Origin: Tropicibacter oceani
GTDB lineage: Bacteria > Pseudomonadota > Alphaproteobacteria > Rhodobacterales > Rhodobacteraceae
Direction of reading: 5' to 3'
NCBI RefSeq assembly: GCF_029958925.1
Contig: NZ_CP124616.1
Span: forward strand, 3,224,001-3,288,000
Length of the DNA stretch: 64,000 nt
Below are positions 1 through 9,498 of the stretch, one piece after another (position 1 is the stretch's first letter; each line of letters opens with the position of its first letter). The notes under the pieces are model-generated. The model ran no database searches. It saw only the letters and a program-made list of their open reading frames with translations, and was not told the DNA's origin. The position numbers and the translations under genes are program-made.

Positions 1-503
1 GCACTGGCCCCGGCCCAGACGATCAAGGCCAGACCAACCACCTCGATCAGGGTAAAAAGCGCCGCCAGCCCCAGGCTTTCCAACACTCCGATGATCGCCA
101 CCAGCGTCAAGGCCCCGCCCAGGGCCACAACCACCAGGGCAACCGGCAGATCAACCAACGCCAACAGATAGCCCGCCCCGCCGCGCAGCACGGCCGCCGC
201 CGAAATCACCCCGGCCAGAACGATGGCCAATCCCACCGCGATCCCCAGCCAATCGCGGCCAAAGCCGCGCGCGACATAGACCGCCTCTCCGGCAGCCTCG
301 GGATGGCGCGTCGAAAACTCGGCATAGGACAGGGCCGTCGGCGCCGCGATCAACCCAGCCAGCAAAAACGACAGCGGCGCCCAGGTTCCCGCAACCCCGG
401 CCACCGCGCCGCTCAGCACATAGATGCCCGCGCCAACCATGACGCCGACCCCATAGGCGGTCAAAAGCCCCAGCCCGATCCGACGCTTCAACCCTTCCGC
501 CAT
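1..503 (-). CDS. APC-family amino-acid permease, N-terminal part (cut by window edge)
   Basis: The reading frame starts at the ATG at 503 and runs open to the window edge, giving about 167 residues. It begins MAEGLKRRIGLGLLTAYGVG and continues with GVMVGAGIYVLSGAVAG, the glycine-rich first membrane helix with the GxGIY signature typical of APC-superfamily amino-acid transporters. Four to five hydrophobic helices are visible. It is probably an inner-membrane amino-acid or amine transporter; the substrate cannot be told. It lies downstream of murC on the same strand, where murB is expected in an intact dcw cluster. A dispersed repeat sits only 11 bases upstream of its start, and a GAGGAAGG stretch gives a ribosome binding site. 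Confidence 0.75.
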   Translation of the reverse strand, partial: MAEGLKRRIGLGLLTAYGVGVMVGAGIYVLSGAVAGVAGTWAPLSFLLAGLIAAPTALSYAEFSTRHPEAAGEAVYVARGFGRDWLGIAVGLAIVLAGVISAAAVLRGGAGYLLALVDLPVALVVVALGGALTLVAIIGVLESLGLAALFTLIEVVGLALIVWAGAS

Positions 504-514
504 GGCCTTCCTCG

Positions 515-572
515 GTTTCTTTGTGCCCAAATATCCCGGGGGAGCCGCGTCAGCGGCGGGGGCAGAGCCCCC
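515..572. repeat. Dispersed intergenic element, ATATCCCGGG class, copy 1
   Basis: This stretch has TTTCTTTGTGCCC followed by AAATATCCCGGGGG and then a GGGGGCAGAGCCCCC hairpin. A closely matching copy, with the same order of elements and the same hairpin, is at 30324-30389, and partial copies lie at 37171-37238 and 51152-51175. Here it fills the gap between murC and the permease. The hairpin could end murC transcription. I recognise this as a family of intergenic repeats common in Rhodobacteraceae, but its function is not known to me. Confidence 0.6.
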
Positions 573-646
573 AACCGCCGCGCCGCCCCGGATCGGGGCA
601 AAGGGGTGGGTGGGCGGGCTTTGGCCCGATCAGGGGCGCGCGGCGG

Positions 647-2077
647 TCATTTTTCCAAACGCGCCGGCAGGTTGTTGGCCCAGGCCGAAATCGTCCCGGC
701 GCCCAGGCAGACCACCATGTCGCCCGGCTGCGCCTGTTCGCGCACCAGCCGCTCCAGGTCGTCCTCGCTTTGCAGCGCGCGGGCATGACGATGCCCGTGC
801 CGCACCAGCCCGGCGACCAGGTCATCGCGCGATGCCCCCTCGATCGGCTCTTCGCCAGCGGCGAAAACCTCGGCGATGGCCACCACGTCGGCCTCGTTGA
901 AGCAGGTGCAGAAATCCTCGAAATGGTGATGCAGGCGGGTGTAGCGGTGCGGCTGATGCACCGCGATCACCCGGCCTTCGGTCGCCTGACGCGCCGCTTT
1001 CAGCACGGCGGCAATCTCCACCGGATGGTGGCCATAGTCGTCGATGATGGTCACGCCGTTCACTTCGCCGACCTTGGTGAACCGCCGGTTCACCCCGCCA
1101 AAGGCGGCCAGCGCCTCGCGGATTTCCTCGCCGGACATGCCCAGGTGCCTGGCCACGGCCACGGCAGACAGGGCGTTCGACACGTTGTGATCGCCGGGCA
1201 TCGGCAGGGTGCAGCCTTCAAGCGTCACACCGTCCTGCTGGAACTCGATGTCGAAATGCGCCACGCCCTTGACATAGCGCAGGTTCACCGCCCGCACATC
1301 CGCCTGCGCGTTGAACCCATAGGTCACCACGCGCCGGTCCGTGACACGGCCCACCAGCGCCTGCACCTCGGGGTGGTCGGTGCAACAGACCGCCAGACCA
1401 TAGAACGGGATGTTCGACACAAAGTCATAAAAACCGCGGCGCAGGTTCTCGATGGTGCCCCAGTGTTCCATGTGCTCGGGGTCGATATTGGTGACAATGG
1501 CAATGGTCGCGGGCAACCGGTTGAAGGTGCCGTCGGACTCGTCCGCCTCGACCACCATCCATTCGCCCTGCCCCATGCGCGCGTTCGACCCATAGGCATG
1601 GATGATCCCGCCATTGACCACCGTGGGGTCGAAATTGCCCGCATCCAGCAGCGTCGCCACCATGGTCGTCGTCGTCGTCTTGCCGTGGGTGCCGGCAATG
1701 GCCACGTTGGATTTCAGACGCATCAGCTCGGCCAGCATCTCGGCGCGGCGCACCACGGGCAGACCGCGGCGGCGGGCCTCGTCCAGCTCGGGATTGCCCG
1801 GCTTGATCGCGCTGGAAATCACCACGACCTCGGCGGTCTCCAGGTTCTCGGCGCGCTGGCCTTCAAAGACATGCGCGCCCAGCTGTTCCAGCCGCTGGGT
1901 GATCTTGGTCGACTTCAGGTCCGAGCCTTGCACCACGTAACCGTGGTTCAGCAGGACCTCGGCGATGCCCGACATGCCGATGCCGCCGATGCCGACGAAA
2001 TGAATGGGGCCCACATCCCCGGGAAGTTTGGTCGCACCGTTCAAAGCTGTCCCCCGCTCATTCGTCAGATCCTTCAT
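647..2077 (-). CDS. murC: UDP-N-acetylmuramate--L-alanine ligase
   Basis: MurC adds L-alanine to UDP-MurNAc, the first amino-acid step of cytoplasmic peptidoglycan precursor synthesis, using ATP. The 476-residue protein has the N-terminal nucleotide-binding motif [12 protein letters not shown] (about residues 26-37), the Mur-ligase P-loop [10 protein letters not shown] at 129-138 and ADESDGTF near 178. The length fits the family. Its start lies inside the end of murG (20-base overlap), so the two are translationally coupled. It is the last gene of the ftsW-murG-murC group; the next gene in many relatives, murB, is not here. Confidence 0.97.
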   Translation of the reverse strand: MKDLTNERGTALNGATKLPGDVGPIHFVGIGGIGMSGIAEVLLNHGYVVQGSDLKSTKITQRLEQLGAHVFEGQRAENLETAEVVVISSAIKPGNPELDEARRRGLPVVRRAEMLAELMRLKSNVAIAGTHGKTTTTTMVATLLDAGNFDPTVVNGGIIHAYGSNARMGQGEWMVVEADESDGTFNRLPATIAIVTNIDPEHMEHWGTIENLRRGFYDFVSNIPFYGLAVCCTDHPEVQALVGRVTDRRVVTYGFNAQADVRAVNLRYVKGVAHFDIEFQQDGVTLEGCTLPMPGDHNVSNALSAVAVARHLGMSGEEIREALAAFGGVNRRFTKVGEVNGVTIIDDYGHHPVEIAAVLKAARQATEGRVIAVHQPHRYTRLHHHFEDFCTCFNEADVVAIAEVFAAGEEPIEGASRDDLVAGLVRHGHRHARALQSEDDLERLVREQAQPGDMVVCLGAGTISAWANNLPARLEK

Positions 2078-3179
2078 TGCCTGTCACCCCTTGTACCAAT
2101 TGTTCTACGATATCGGCCAGCTCTTCGGCGGCCTCTGGTTTGGAAACGGAAATGGCCGCGCGGGCCATCTGTTCGGCCCCCTGCGGCGTGTCGAGAATGG
2201 CAAGGATCGCATCGCTCATCGTCTCGACGGTCAGTTTTTCCTCGGGAATGCGGATCGCCGCCCCCGCCTCGGTCAGCGCCTGGGCATTCACCATCTGATG
2301 ATCGCCCGTCGCGTATTTGTAAGGGATCAGGATCGAAGGCCGCCCGATCACGCTGATATCGGCCACGCTGGACGCCCCCGAACGCGAGATCACGATCTGC
2401 GCATCGGCCATCCGGGTGGGAATGTCGGTAAAGAACGGCTGCACATCGGCAGAAATGGCGTGGTCTGCATAGAACTGCGCCACACGCTCGCCGTCCTCAT
2501 CGCGCGCCTGGTGGCTGACCCGCAACCATTTCAGCGCTTCCATCGGCAACGAGGCAATCGCCGGAGGCACCACGTCGGACAGGATGCGCGCGCCCTGGCT
2601 GCCGCCGATCACCAGGATCGACATCGGGTACAGCCCCGGCGCGATATAGCCCGCGCCCGCCCGTTCCTTGACCGCCAGACGCACCGGGTTGCCGACATGG
2701 CGGCCCTTGGCGCCCTCGGGCAATTCGGTCGGCCAGGTGCCACAGGCGACCATGTCCACCCGCGTCGCAAAGATCCGGTTGACCTTGCCCAGCACGCCGT
2801 TCTGTTCGTGGATCATGCGCGGCAGGCGCAACAGCGTCGCCGCCGACAGCGCCGGGATCGAAGGATAGCCGCCAAAGCCGATCACCGCGTCGGGCCGGTC
2901 CTTCATCATGCGCAGCGCCATCGACACCACGCCGCCCGCGATGCGAAAGGGCGCCAGCAGCTTGGCCAGCGGACCGCCGCGCGCAAAGGTGGCGCTGGCC
3001 ACCTGCTCGATCTCGACCGAATGCGGAAAGCCGCCGGTATAACGGGCGCCGCGCGCATCGGTGCTCAGCTTGACCCGCCAGCCCCGCCGCAGCATCAGCT
3101 CGGCCAGGGCCTGGGCCGGGAACATATGTCCGCCGGTGCCTCCGGCTGCCATCACCAACAGGGGCTTGCGCTTGGTCAT
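2058..3179 (-). CDS. murG: UDP-N-acetylglucosamine--undecaprenyl-pyrophosphoryl-MurNAc-pentapeptide GlcNAc transferase
   Basis: MurG adds GlcNAc to lipid I to make lipid II on the cytoplasmic face of the inner membrane. The 373-residue protein begins with the donor-binding loop [10 protein letters not shown] (residues 13-22) and carries GGSQGA in the middle, followed by the C-terminal acceptor region with [10 protein letters not shown] and [11 protein letters not shown]. These are hallmark GT28 motifs. It follows ftsW after 156 bases that contain a TATTTTTGCCAAGAAGAAG repeat, and it overlaps murC. Confidence 0.97.
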   Translation of the reverse strand: MTKRKPLLVMAAGGTGGHMFPAQALAELMLRRGWRVKLSTDARGARYTGGFPHSVEIEQVASATFARGGPLAKLLAPFRIAGGVVSMALRMMKDRPDAVIGFGGYPSIPALSAATLLRLPRMIHEQNGVLGKVNRIFATRVDMVACGTWPTELPEGAKGRHVGNPVRLAVKERAGAGYIAPGLYPMSILVIGGSQGARILSDVVPPAIASLPMEALKWLRVSHQARDEDGERVAQFYADHAISADVQPFFTDIPTRMADAQIVISRSGASSVADISVIGRPSILIPYKYATGDHQMVNAQALTEAGAAIRIPEEKLTVETMSDAILAILDTPQGAEQMARAAISVSKPEAAEELADIVEQLVQGVTGNEGSDE

Positions 3180-3274
3180 CCCATCACTCCGTCACCATGT
3201 CCCGGGCCAGTACAACAGGCGTGCCGCGCCGTCCATCCTTGCCCCGAAACCGGCATTTTTCCGCGCATCCGCTG

Positions 3275-3302
3275 CTGCTTCTTCTTGGCAAAAATACTCA
3301 CT
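3275..3302 (-). repeat. Dispersed intergenic element, TATTTTTGCCAAGAAGAAG class, copy 1
   Basis: Read on the minus strand the core is TGAGTATTTTTGCCAAG, then AAGAAGCAGC. The same core occurs at 40336-40362 and 52644-52672, in the same orientation, each time 37-96 bases upstream of a minus-strand start codon (here murG). The repeated position argues for a transcription or translation role rather than chance, but none is established from the sequence. Confidence 0.6.
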
Positions 3303-3335
3303 GCAACGCCCGCAACCGGCGCAGGGCCCGATCGC

Positions 3336-4502
3336 TCAGCGCGACCGGCCCCGCAGGATATCCCCGATTTCGCCCTGTGGCCGCGTGCGGGTAAACGCCA
3401 GCAACATGCCAACCGCAATCCCGCCCGCAATAAGGGACGAACCGCCATAGCTGACAAAGGGCAGCGTCATGCCCTTGGCCGGCAGCAGGCGCACGGCAAC
3501 ACCCATGTTGATCATCGCCTGCACTCCGAACATGCAGGCAAGGCCGGTCCCGGCAAGGCGGATAAACGGATCGCGTTCACGCATCAGCCGGATCAGGCTA
3601 CGCACCACGATGGTCGCGTACAGCGCGATGATCGCCAGCACCAGCACCAGCCCGTATTCCTCGGCCGCCACCGCGATGATGAAATCGGTATGGGCGTCCG
3701 GCAGGCTCCATTTCACCTGGCCCTCGCCGACGCCGACGCCAAAGAACCCGCCCTCGCGGATGGCATTGGTGGCATAGCCCAGCTGCGTGGTCGGATCGAC
3801 CTCGGGGGACAGGAAACCGTCGATGCGGCGCGCAAAGTGTTCCGAGTTGTTGTAGGCAAAGCTGCCGCACAGCACCACCAGCCCGGCAAGGCCGATCAGC
3901 AGGATCATCGGCGCGCCGCCGACGAACCACATCACGCCCCAGCCGAACAGCACCAGCGAGGCCTGGCCAAAGTCGGGCTGCATGGCCAGCATCAGAACGA
4001 TGGCCACCATCAGGACAAAGGAATACATCCGCCCCGGAGGTCCGCCCAGGTCCTGCGCCGCAGCCATCATCCAGGCCGCCGCGATCACGAAGGTCGGCTT
4101 GAGGAATTCCGAAGGCTGCACCGAGGCAAAGCCCAGCGAGTACCAGCGCACCGCGCCCTTGCCGAAATCCGTGCCGAAGAACGGCAGCAGCGCCAGCGCG
4201 ATGAAGGCTCCGACAAAGCCCAGCACCGCCGCGCGCCGCACCATCACCGGCGTCATCATCGAGGTCAGGAACATCGCGATCATCGCCAGCCCGCCAAAGA
4301 AGGCCTGCCGCTGGACATAGTGGAAGGGGGCAAAATTGTTGCGCTCGGCCAGCGGAGGCGAGGCCGCAAGCCCCAGCAATATCCCCACGCCGAACAGCAT
4401 CAGGATGCAGGACAGGGCCCATTTGTCCACCGTCCGCCACCATTTCGGCAAGATCGGCTCGCCATCGCGCACCGACACCGTACCATAGACCATTTCCGTC
4501 AT
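3336..4502 (-). CDS. ftsW: Septal peptidoglycan polymerase FtsW
   Basis: This SEDS-family inner-membrane protein polymerises lipid II at the division septum with its partner transpeptidase FtsI. It has 388 residues and about ten hydrophobic helices. The region from MNMGVAVRLLPAKGMTLPFV through SYGGSSL is the conserved SEDS signature near the C terminus, and WYSLGFASVQPSEFLKP is the conserved loop. It leads the ftsW-murG-murC block and follows a regulator gene after 99 bases that contain a CCCGG-AAAA-CCGGG hairpin. That spacing suggests its own promoter here, detached from the rest of the dcw cluster. Confidence 0.97.
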   Translation of the reverse strand: MTEMVYGTVSVRDGEPILPKWWRTVDKWALSCILMLFGVGILLGLAASPPLAERNNFAPFHYVQRQAFFGGLAMIAMFLTSMMTPVMVRRAAVLGFVGAFIALALLPFFGTDFGKGAVRWYSLGFASVQPSEFLKPTFVIAAAWMMAAAQDLGGPPGRMYSFVLMVAIVLMLAMQPDFGQASLVLFGWGVMWFVGGAPMILLIGLAGLVVLCGSFAYNNSEHFARRIDGFLSPEVDPTTQLGYATNAIREGGFFGVGVGEGQVKWSLPDAHTDFIIAVAAEEYGLVLVLAIIALYATIVVRSLIRLMRERDPFIRLAGTGLACMFGVQAMINMGVAVRLLPAKGMTLPFVSYGGSSLIAGGIAVGMLLAFTRTRPQGEIGDILRGRSR

Positions 4503-4601
4503 GGGAACACCGCTTTTACTGCCTCAGATCGCCCGGTTTTCCGGGTCTGGGACAAAGCCTACCGCATTCGCGCGTCTTAGGCCAGCTTTTCCCGACAGCC
4601 C

Positions 4602-5168
4602 CTAGCTGGCGGGCGAGACCATGCACAGGATGTACTTGGCCCCCTGCCCCGCATCGGTTTCGAAACGGATGGCGCCATGCGGCCGAAACCGCAGCGCATC
4701 GCCCTGCGACAGGGTGAATTCACGCGCCTCGATCCGCGCCGACATGCCCCCCGCAAGCATGATCAGGTGGTGTTCCTGCCCCGGAATCGCCGGGGCGTCC
4801 TGTTGCCAGACCGATCCCGGCGACAACCGGCATTCCAGCACTTCGCCCGCCAGTGCGCGCGACGAAGGCGACACGCAGCGGCGCATGTGCCCGGCGGTGC
4901 CATCGCGCAGGATCGCCTGATCGTCGCGCGGGACATGCGCGGCAAAACCGTCTTCGACCATGCCCAGCAGGCGCGAAGGCGTCAGCCCATAGGCACAGGC
5001 CAGGCGTGACAGAACGTCCGCCGAAGGGCTGACCTCGGCGTTTTCCAGCCGCGACAGGGCGGCCCGGCTGACACCGCTTTGCGCCGCCAGCTGATCCAGC
5101 GTCCAGCCGCGCCCGGCGCGCAGCGCGGCCAGGCAGTTGGCCAGGCGTTCAGTCAATTGGGTACTCAT
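4602..5168 (-). CDS. XRE-family transcriptional regulator with C-terminal cupin domain
   Basis: The 188-residue protein has an N-terminal helix-turn-helix (about residues 8-63; LDQLAAQSGVSRAALSRLEN is the recognition region) and a C-terminal cupin fold (about 110-185, with EHHLIMLAGGMSARIEAREF and GDALRFRPHGAIRFE). Such regulators often sense a small metabolite in the cupin barrel and control nearby amine or amino-acid catabolic genes. It lies directly downstream, on the same strand, of the FAD oxidoreductase at 5305-6576, which is its most likely target. The ligand is unknown. Confidence 0.88.
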   Translation of the reverse strand: MSTQLTERLANCLAALRAGRGWTLDQLAAQSGVSRAALSRLENAEVSPSADVLSRLACAYGLTPSRLLGMVEDGFAAHVPRDDQAILRDGTAGHMRRCVSPSSRALAGEVLECRLSPGSVWQQDAPAIPGQEHHLIMLAGGMSARIEAREFTLSQGDALRFRPHGAIRFETDAGQGAKYILCMVSPAS

Positions 5169-5304
5169 GGAACCTCACTCGGGAATGCTTCCCGAAGTTG
5201 AGACTATCCTGCCGAAACCCTTGAGTGCAAAGGAAAAAGGATGGCCGTTTCCGGGCGCGAAACAATCCGCGCAGCGCGCGTGGATTGATGCCGGATCACT
5301 GCGG

Positions 5305-6576
5305 TCAGACGCCGCCGATCATCTGGTGCGCGGTAAAGGCCAGGTCCAGCGCGCGGCTTTGAAGCCCGGGCATGCGCAGGCGCTGCAGGGGCGTGACCGG
5401 CAGCGGCAGGCTTTCGCGCGGCGCGCCTGCCAGCACCTGCGCCAGGGCGCGGCCAAACAACGTGCCGGTGGTGATCCCGCGCCCGTTGTAGCCCAGCGGC
5501 GCAAACAGCCCGGTTTCCAAGTGACAGATGCGCGGCATGTGGTCGGGGGTCATGGCGATGCGGCCATCCCAGCCTTGGGTGAACCGCAGCGCGCCCAGGT
5601 CGGGGAACAGCCGCGCCAGCCGCTTGCGCGCCCATCGGGCACTGATGCCGCCCTGCGGCGTGCCGATCATCCGCCCCATCGACCCCACGATGACCCGCCC
5701 TTCGGCATCGCGCGTCAGCGCCGTCATGACCGGCGCGGTATCCCAAAGCCCCTGCCCCCCCGGCAGCACCTGCGCCGAGGCCTCGCCCATCGGGTCGGTC
5801 GCCAGTTGAAAGAAATGGATGACGGAATAGGCCCGGTCCAGATCAGGCCAAAGCGCGCCGCCATAGGCATTGGTCGCCAGAACCACCTGCGGCGCCTCGA
5901 TCGTGCCGCGCGCGGTGGTCACCCGCCAAAGCGCGCCCTGCCGGACCAGCCCGGTTGCCGGCGCCCCGGTGCTGATCCGCGCCCCCGCGCCCAGCGCGGC
6001 GCGGGCCAGGCCGCGCGCATAACCCATCGGGTTCACCTTGCCGGCGCGGTGATCCAACAGGCCGCCGCGATACAGCCGCGTTCCCGTCCTGTCCTGCATT
6101 TCGTCGCGGTCCAGCAGGTCGACCGGCGCGCCATGGCGCCTCCAGGCGTCGAACCGGCCCTGAAGGTCGCGCAGGCCGGCAGCGGAATGCGCCGCATGGA
6201 TCGACCCTTCGCGCCGCGGCTCGCAGCGGATCTGGTGTTTTTCGATCAGGTCAAAGACCACTTGTGGCCCATTGCCGAACAGGTCCAGGAACCGCCGCCC
6301 GACCTTGGGCCCCAGCGTTTCGACCAGTTTGTCCGGCGGCACCCAAAGCCCGGCATTGACCAGCCCGACATTGCGCCCCGAGCCGCCATAGCCGATGCAG
6401 CGCGCTTCGATCACCTGAACGGACATGCCGCGCGCGGCGGCAAACAGCGCGGTGGCAAGGCCGGTATAGCCGCCGCCGATGATGACCACATCGGCCGCGC
6501 CTTCCACCGGCGCCTCGGAGGTGGCGGCAAGGGGCGGTTCGGCCGCGCTGAGATTCCACAGTGAAAGATCGTCCAT
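5305..6576 (-). CDS. FAD-dependent oxidoreductase (D-amino-acid oxidase / PuuB-like family)
   Basis: The start ATG at 6576 gives 423 residues beginning MDDLSLWNLSA; this N terminus is typical of DAO-family amine oxidases. The Rossmann motif VVIIGGGYTGL lies at 30-40, followed by the GGSGRNVGLVNAGL flavin-binding segment and a C-terminal GYNGRGITTGTLFG motif. These are features of soluble FAD oxidases acting on secondary amines or amino acids, such as gamma-glutamylputrescine oxidase; the substrate here is not determined. A longer in-frame upstream extension lacks family similarity and was rejected. The downstream XRE/cupin gene is a plausible local regulator. Confidence 0.85.
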   Translation of the reverse strand: MDDLSLWNLSAAEPPLAATSEAPVEGAADVVIIGGGYTGLATALFAAARGMSVQVIEARCIGYGGSGRNVGLVNAGLWVPPDKLVETLGPKVGRRFLDLFGNGPQVVFDLIEKHQIRCEPRREGSIHAAHSAAGLRDLQGRFDAWRRHGAPVDLLDRDEMQDRTGTRLYRGGLLDHRAGKVNPMGYARGLARAALGAGARISTGAPATGLVRQGALWRVTTARGTIEAPQVVLATNAYGGALWPDLDRAYSVIHFFQLATDPMGEASAQVLPGGQGLWDTAPVMTALTRDAEGRVIVGSMGRMIGTPQGGISARWARKRLARLFPDLGALRFTQGWDGRIAMTPDHMPRICHLETGLFAPLGYNGRGITTGTLFGRALAQVLAGAPRESLPLPVTPLQRLRMPGLQSRALDLAFTAHQMIGGV

Positions 6577-6839
6577 GCGCCGCCGCCCCGGTTTCCCCGG
6601 CACCCTGTCAGGGCCGCCGGGCGGCGTCAATCGGCCTTGGCACCCGCCCCTTGGCGCGCCGCGGCAGGCACGGCAGACGCGCCTGACATCGGCGGCGTTT
6701 ACCCGGGTCTGTTCTTGCTTGACCTTGCCCCGCCCGGCATAGGTACGGTGCCGGTGATGAGGCTTGGCGCGGCTTTGGCTGGACTGATCGCCGTTTTGGT
6801 GGTCACCTTCCCCCAAGCGATTTCCTCAAGGAGGCCCGG

Positions 6840-8570
6840 ATGGCCAAGAAACCCCAAGACCTGCGTTCCGCCCGTTGGTTCGCCCCCGATGACCTGCGCA
6901 GCATGGGCCACCGCAGCCGCGCCATGCAGATGGGCTGGACCGCAGACGACTGGGAAGGCAAGCCCGTCATTGCCATCATCAACACGTGGTCCGATCTGTC
7001 GCCCTGTCACCACCACCTGCGCGACCGCGCCGAATGGGTGAAACGCGGGATTTTGCAGGCGGGCGGCACGCCGGTGGAAATGCCGGTGCATTCGTTTTCG
7101 GAACAGTTCCTGAAACCCACCTCGATGCTCTATCGCAACATGGGCGCGCTCGAGGTCGAGGAAACCCTGCGGTCCCACCCCATCGACGGCGCAGTGCTGA
7201 TGGGCGGCTGTGATAAAAGCACCCCGGCGCTGATCATGGGGGCGGTGTCGATGAACCTGCCCTTTATCTTCATGCCAGCGGGCGCGATGCTGCGCGGCAA
7301 TTATGCCGGGGAAAAGCTGGGCTCGGGCACGGATGTCTGGAAATACTGGGACGAACGCCGCGCCGGCAACATCACCAAGGAGCAGTGGGACGGCGTGCAG
7401 GGCGGCATCGCGCGCAGCTATGGCACCTGCATGACCATGGGCACCGCCAGCACGATGATGAGCATCGCCGACGGCTGGGGCCTGACGCTGCCCGGTGCCT
7501 CCTCGATCCCGGCGCCGGATGCCGGGCACAAACGCATGGCCGCCGCCTGCGGGCGCCGCGCCGTCGACATGGTCTGGGAGGATCTGACCCCGGACAAGAT
7601 CATGACCTGGGAAAGCACCCGCAACGCCGTGACCGTCGCCATGGCCACGGGCTGTTCGACCAATGCCATCATCCACCTGATCGCCATGGCGCGCCGCGCT
7701 GGGGTCGACCTGACGCTGGACCACCTGGACGAGATCGGCCATTCCACCCCGGTGCTGGCCAATATCCGCCCGTCGGGCAAAGACTATCTGATGGAGGATT
7801 TCTTTTACGCAGGGGGCCTGCCCGCGCTGATGAAGGAACTGGGCGACAAGCTGGACCTGTCGGTGATGACGGTGAACGGCAAGACCGTGGGCGACAACAT
7901 CGCAGAGGCGGTCAATTTCAACGATGACGTGATCCGCCCGCTGTCGAACCCGGTCTACCACGAAGGGTCGCTGGCCGTGCTCAAGGGCAACCTTGCCCCC
8001 GATGGTGCGGTGATCAAACCCGCCGCCATGGACCCGAAGTTTCAGAAACACCGCGGCCCCGCCATCGTCGCCGACAGCTATGCGCAGTTGAAAGAGATCA
8101 TCAACGACGAAAACTATCCCATGACGCCAGACCATGTGCTGGTGCTGCGCAATGCCGGGCCCCAGGGCGGGCCGGGCATGCCGGAATGGGGCATGATCCC
8201 GATGCCAAAGGCGCTGCTCAAGGACGGGCACCGCGACATGGTGCGCCTGTCCGATGCGCGCATGTCCGGCACCAGCTATGGCGCCTGCATCCTGCACGTC
8301 GCCCCCGAGGCCTATATCGGCGGGCCGCTGGCGTTGATCGAAACCGGCGACATCATCGAAATGGACATCCCCAACCGGTCCTTGCGCGTCGATCTGACAG
8401 AGGCCCAACTGGACGCACGCCGCGCCAAATGGCAGGCCCCTGCCCCGCGCTATGAACGCGGCTATGGCCAGATGTTCAGCCAGCACGTCGAACAGGCCGA
8501 CAAGGGCTGTGATTTCGACTTCCTGCGCACAGATTTCGGCGCGCCCGTCCCCGAGCCGGAGATCAACTGA
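6840..8570 (+). CDS. IlvD/Edd-family sugar-acid dehydratase (L-arabinonate dehydratase-like)
   Basis: The 576-residue protein belongs to the Fe-S dehydratase family that converts aldonic acids or dihydroxy acids to 2-keto-3-deoxy products. Cluster-ligand cysteines are visible at C56 (SPCHHHL), C124 (GGCDKSTP) and C197 (YGTCMTMGTAS), the pattern of the [2Fe-2S] L-arabinonate/D-xylonate dehydratases. The order of conserved blocks (INTWSDLSPC, EEFFYAGGLP-like, DARMSGTSYG) resembles the Rhizobium arabinonate enzyme more than true IlvD. It starts a three-gene operon and overlaps the next gene by one base (TGATG). The exact sugar acid is an inference. Confidence 0.88.
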   Translation: MAKKPQDLRSARWFAPDDLRSMGHRSRAMQMGWTADDWEGKPVIAIINTWSDLSPCHHHLRDRAEWVKRGILQAGGTPVEMPVHSFSEQFLKPTSMLYRNMGALEVEETLRSHPIDGAVLMGGCDKSTPALIMGAVSMNLPFIFMPAGAMLRGNYAGEKLGSGTDVWKYWDERRAGNITKEQWDGVQGGIARSYGTCMTMGTASTMMSIADGWGLTLPGASSIPAPDAGHKRMAAACGRRAVDMVWEDLTPDKIMTWESTRNAVTVAMATGCSTNAIIHLIAMARRAGVDLTLDHLDEIGHSTPVLANIRPSGKDYLMEDFFYAGGLPALMKELGDKLDLSVMTVNGKTVGDNIAEAVNFNDDVIRPLSNPVYHEGSLAVLKGNLAPDGAVIKPAAMDPKFQKHRGPAIVADSYAQLKEIINDENYPMTPDHVLVLRNAGPQGGPGMPEWGMIPMPKALLKDGHRDMVRLSDARMSGTSYGACILHVAPEAYIGGPLALIETGDIIEMDIPNRSLRVDLTEAQLDARRAKWQAPAPRYERGYGQMFSQHVEQADKGCDFDFLRTDFGAPVPEPEIN

Positions 8571-9481
8571 TGTCCACCAACCTGCACCGCATCCGCATGG
8601 CGCTGACCGGGATTTCCGGCATCCTTGTCGCGCCTTATGACGACGCCGGGGAACTGGCGCCGGACCGCCTTGCCCCGATCATCGACCGCGCCATCGGGGC
8701 CGGGGTCGATATTCTTGTCGCCAATGGCAACACCGGCGAATTCTATGCTCTGGACGAGGCCGAGAGCCGGCTTTTCACTGAAAAATCAGTTCAGCTTGTC
8801 GATGGCCGCGTGCCGGTCTTTGCCGGGATCGGGCGCGGCATCCGCGAGGCGACCCGCGCCGCCGCCCATGCCAAGACGGCCGGTGCCGACGCGCTGATGA
8901 TCCACCAGACACCCGATCCCTTCGTCGCCCCGCGCGGCTACGAGGATTACGTCAAACGGGTGGTCGAGGCCGGCGATGGCCTGCCCGCCATGCTGTACCT
9001 GCGCAACGACGCCATCGGCACCGAGGCCATCGCCCGGCTGACCGCGATCGAGGGCGTCGCCGGTGTCAAATGGGCCACGCCCAACCCGATGAACCTGGCC
9101 CGTGCAATCGCCGCCAGCAGTCCGGATGTGATCTGGGTCGGCGGCCTGGCCGAGGTCTGGGCCCCGCCGCTTTGCGCCGTCGGCGCGCGCGGCTTTACCA
9201 GCGGGCTGATCAACGTCTGGCCGCAGCGCTCCGTCGCGATCCGCGATGCCTTGAACGCGATGGATTACCAGCAGGCGGGCGCGCTGATCGAAGGCATGCG
9301 CCTGTTCGAGGACATCCGCGCCGAGGAAATGGGCGGCACCAATGTCACCGGCGTCAAGACGGCGCTTGCCCTGCAAGGTCTGGACTGCGGCGCGGTGCGC
9401 CCGCCCGGTGCCTGGCCGCTGACCGGCGCGCAGGCCGCGGCGCTTTATGCCTTCATGCAAGACAACGGCCTGCTGGCCTGA
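8570..9481 (+). CDS. Dihydrodipicolinate-synthase-family protein (2-keto-3-deoxy sugar-acid aldolase or dehydratase)
   Basis: The 303-residue TIM-barrel protein has the class I Schiff-base lysine in GVKWATPN (K167) and the family tyrosine in MLYLRN (Y143), so the catalytic core is intact. NGNTGEFYALDEAE matches the family GxxGE loop. Next to a sugar-acid dehydratase it most likely acts on the 2-keto-3-deoxy acid, either cleaving it to pyruvate plus an aldehyde or dehydrating it to a ketoglutarate semialdehyde. Sequence alone does not separate these. It is translationally coupled to the dehydratase and followed after 17 bases by the RraA-like gene. Confidence 0.87.
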   Translation: MSTNLHRIRMALTGISGILVAPYDDAGELAPDRLAPIIDRAIGAGVDILVANGNTGEFYALDEAESRLFTEKSVQLVDGRVPVFAGIGRGIREATRAAAHAKTAGADALMIHQTPDPFVAPRGYEDYVKRVVEAGDGLPAMLYLRNDAIGTEAIARLTAIEGVAGVKWATPNPMNLARAIAASSPDVIWVGGLAEVWAPPLCAVGARGFTSGLINVWPQRSVAIRDALNAMDYQQAGALIEGMRLFEDIRAEEMGGTNVTGVKTALALQGLDCGAVRPPGAWPLTGAQAAALYAFMQDNGLLA

Positions 9482-9498
9482 CGGACAAGGAAACCGCG

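Noticed and set aside
3176-3457. A 93-codon frame between murG and ftsW
   Set aside because: It overlaps the end of ftsW, and part of it is only the translated dispersed repeat.
521-4580. Long plus-strand frames opposite murC, murG and ftsW
   Set aside because: No family similarity, and the minus-strand genes are certain.
4602-5168. Regulator belonging to the dcw operon because it precedes ftsW on the same strand
   Set aside because: The domain type and the adjacent amine-oxidase-like gene point to catabolic control, and a 99-base gap with a hairpin separates it from ftsW.
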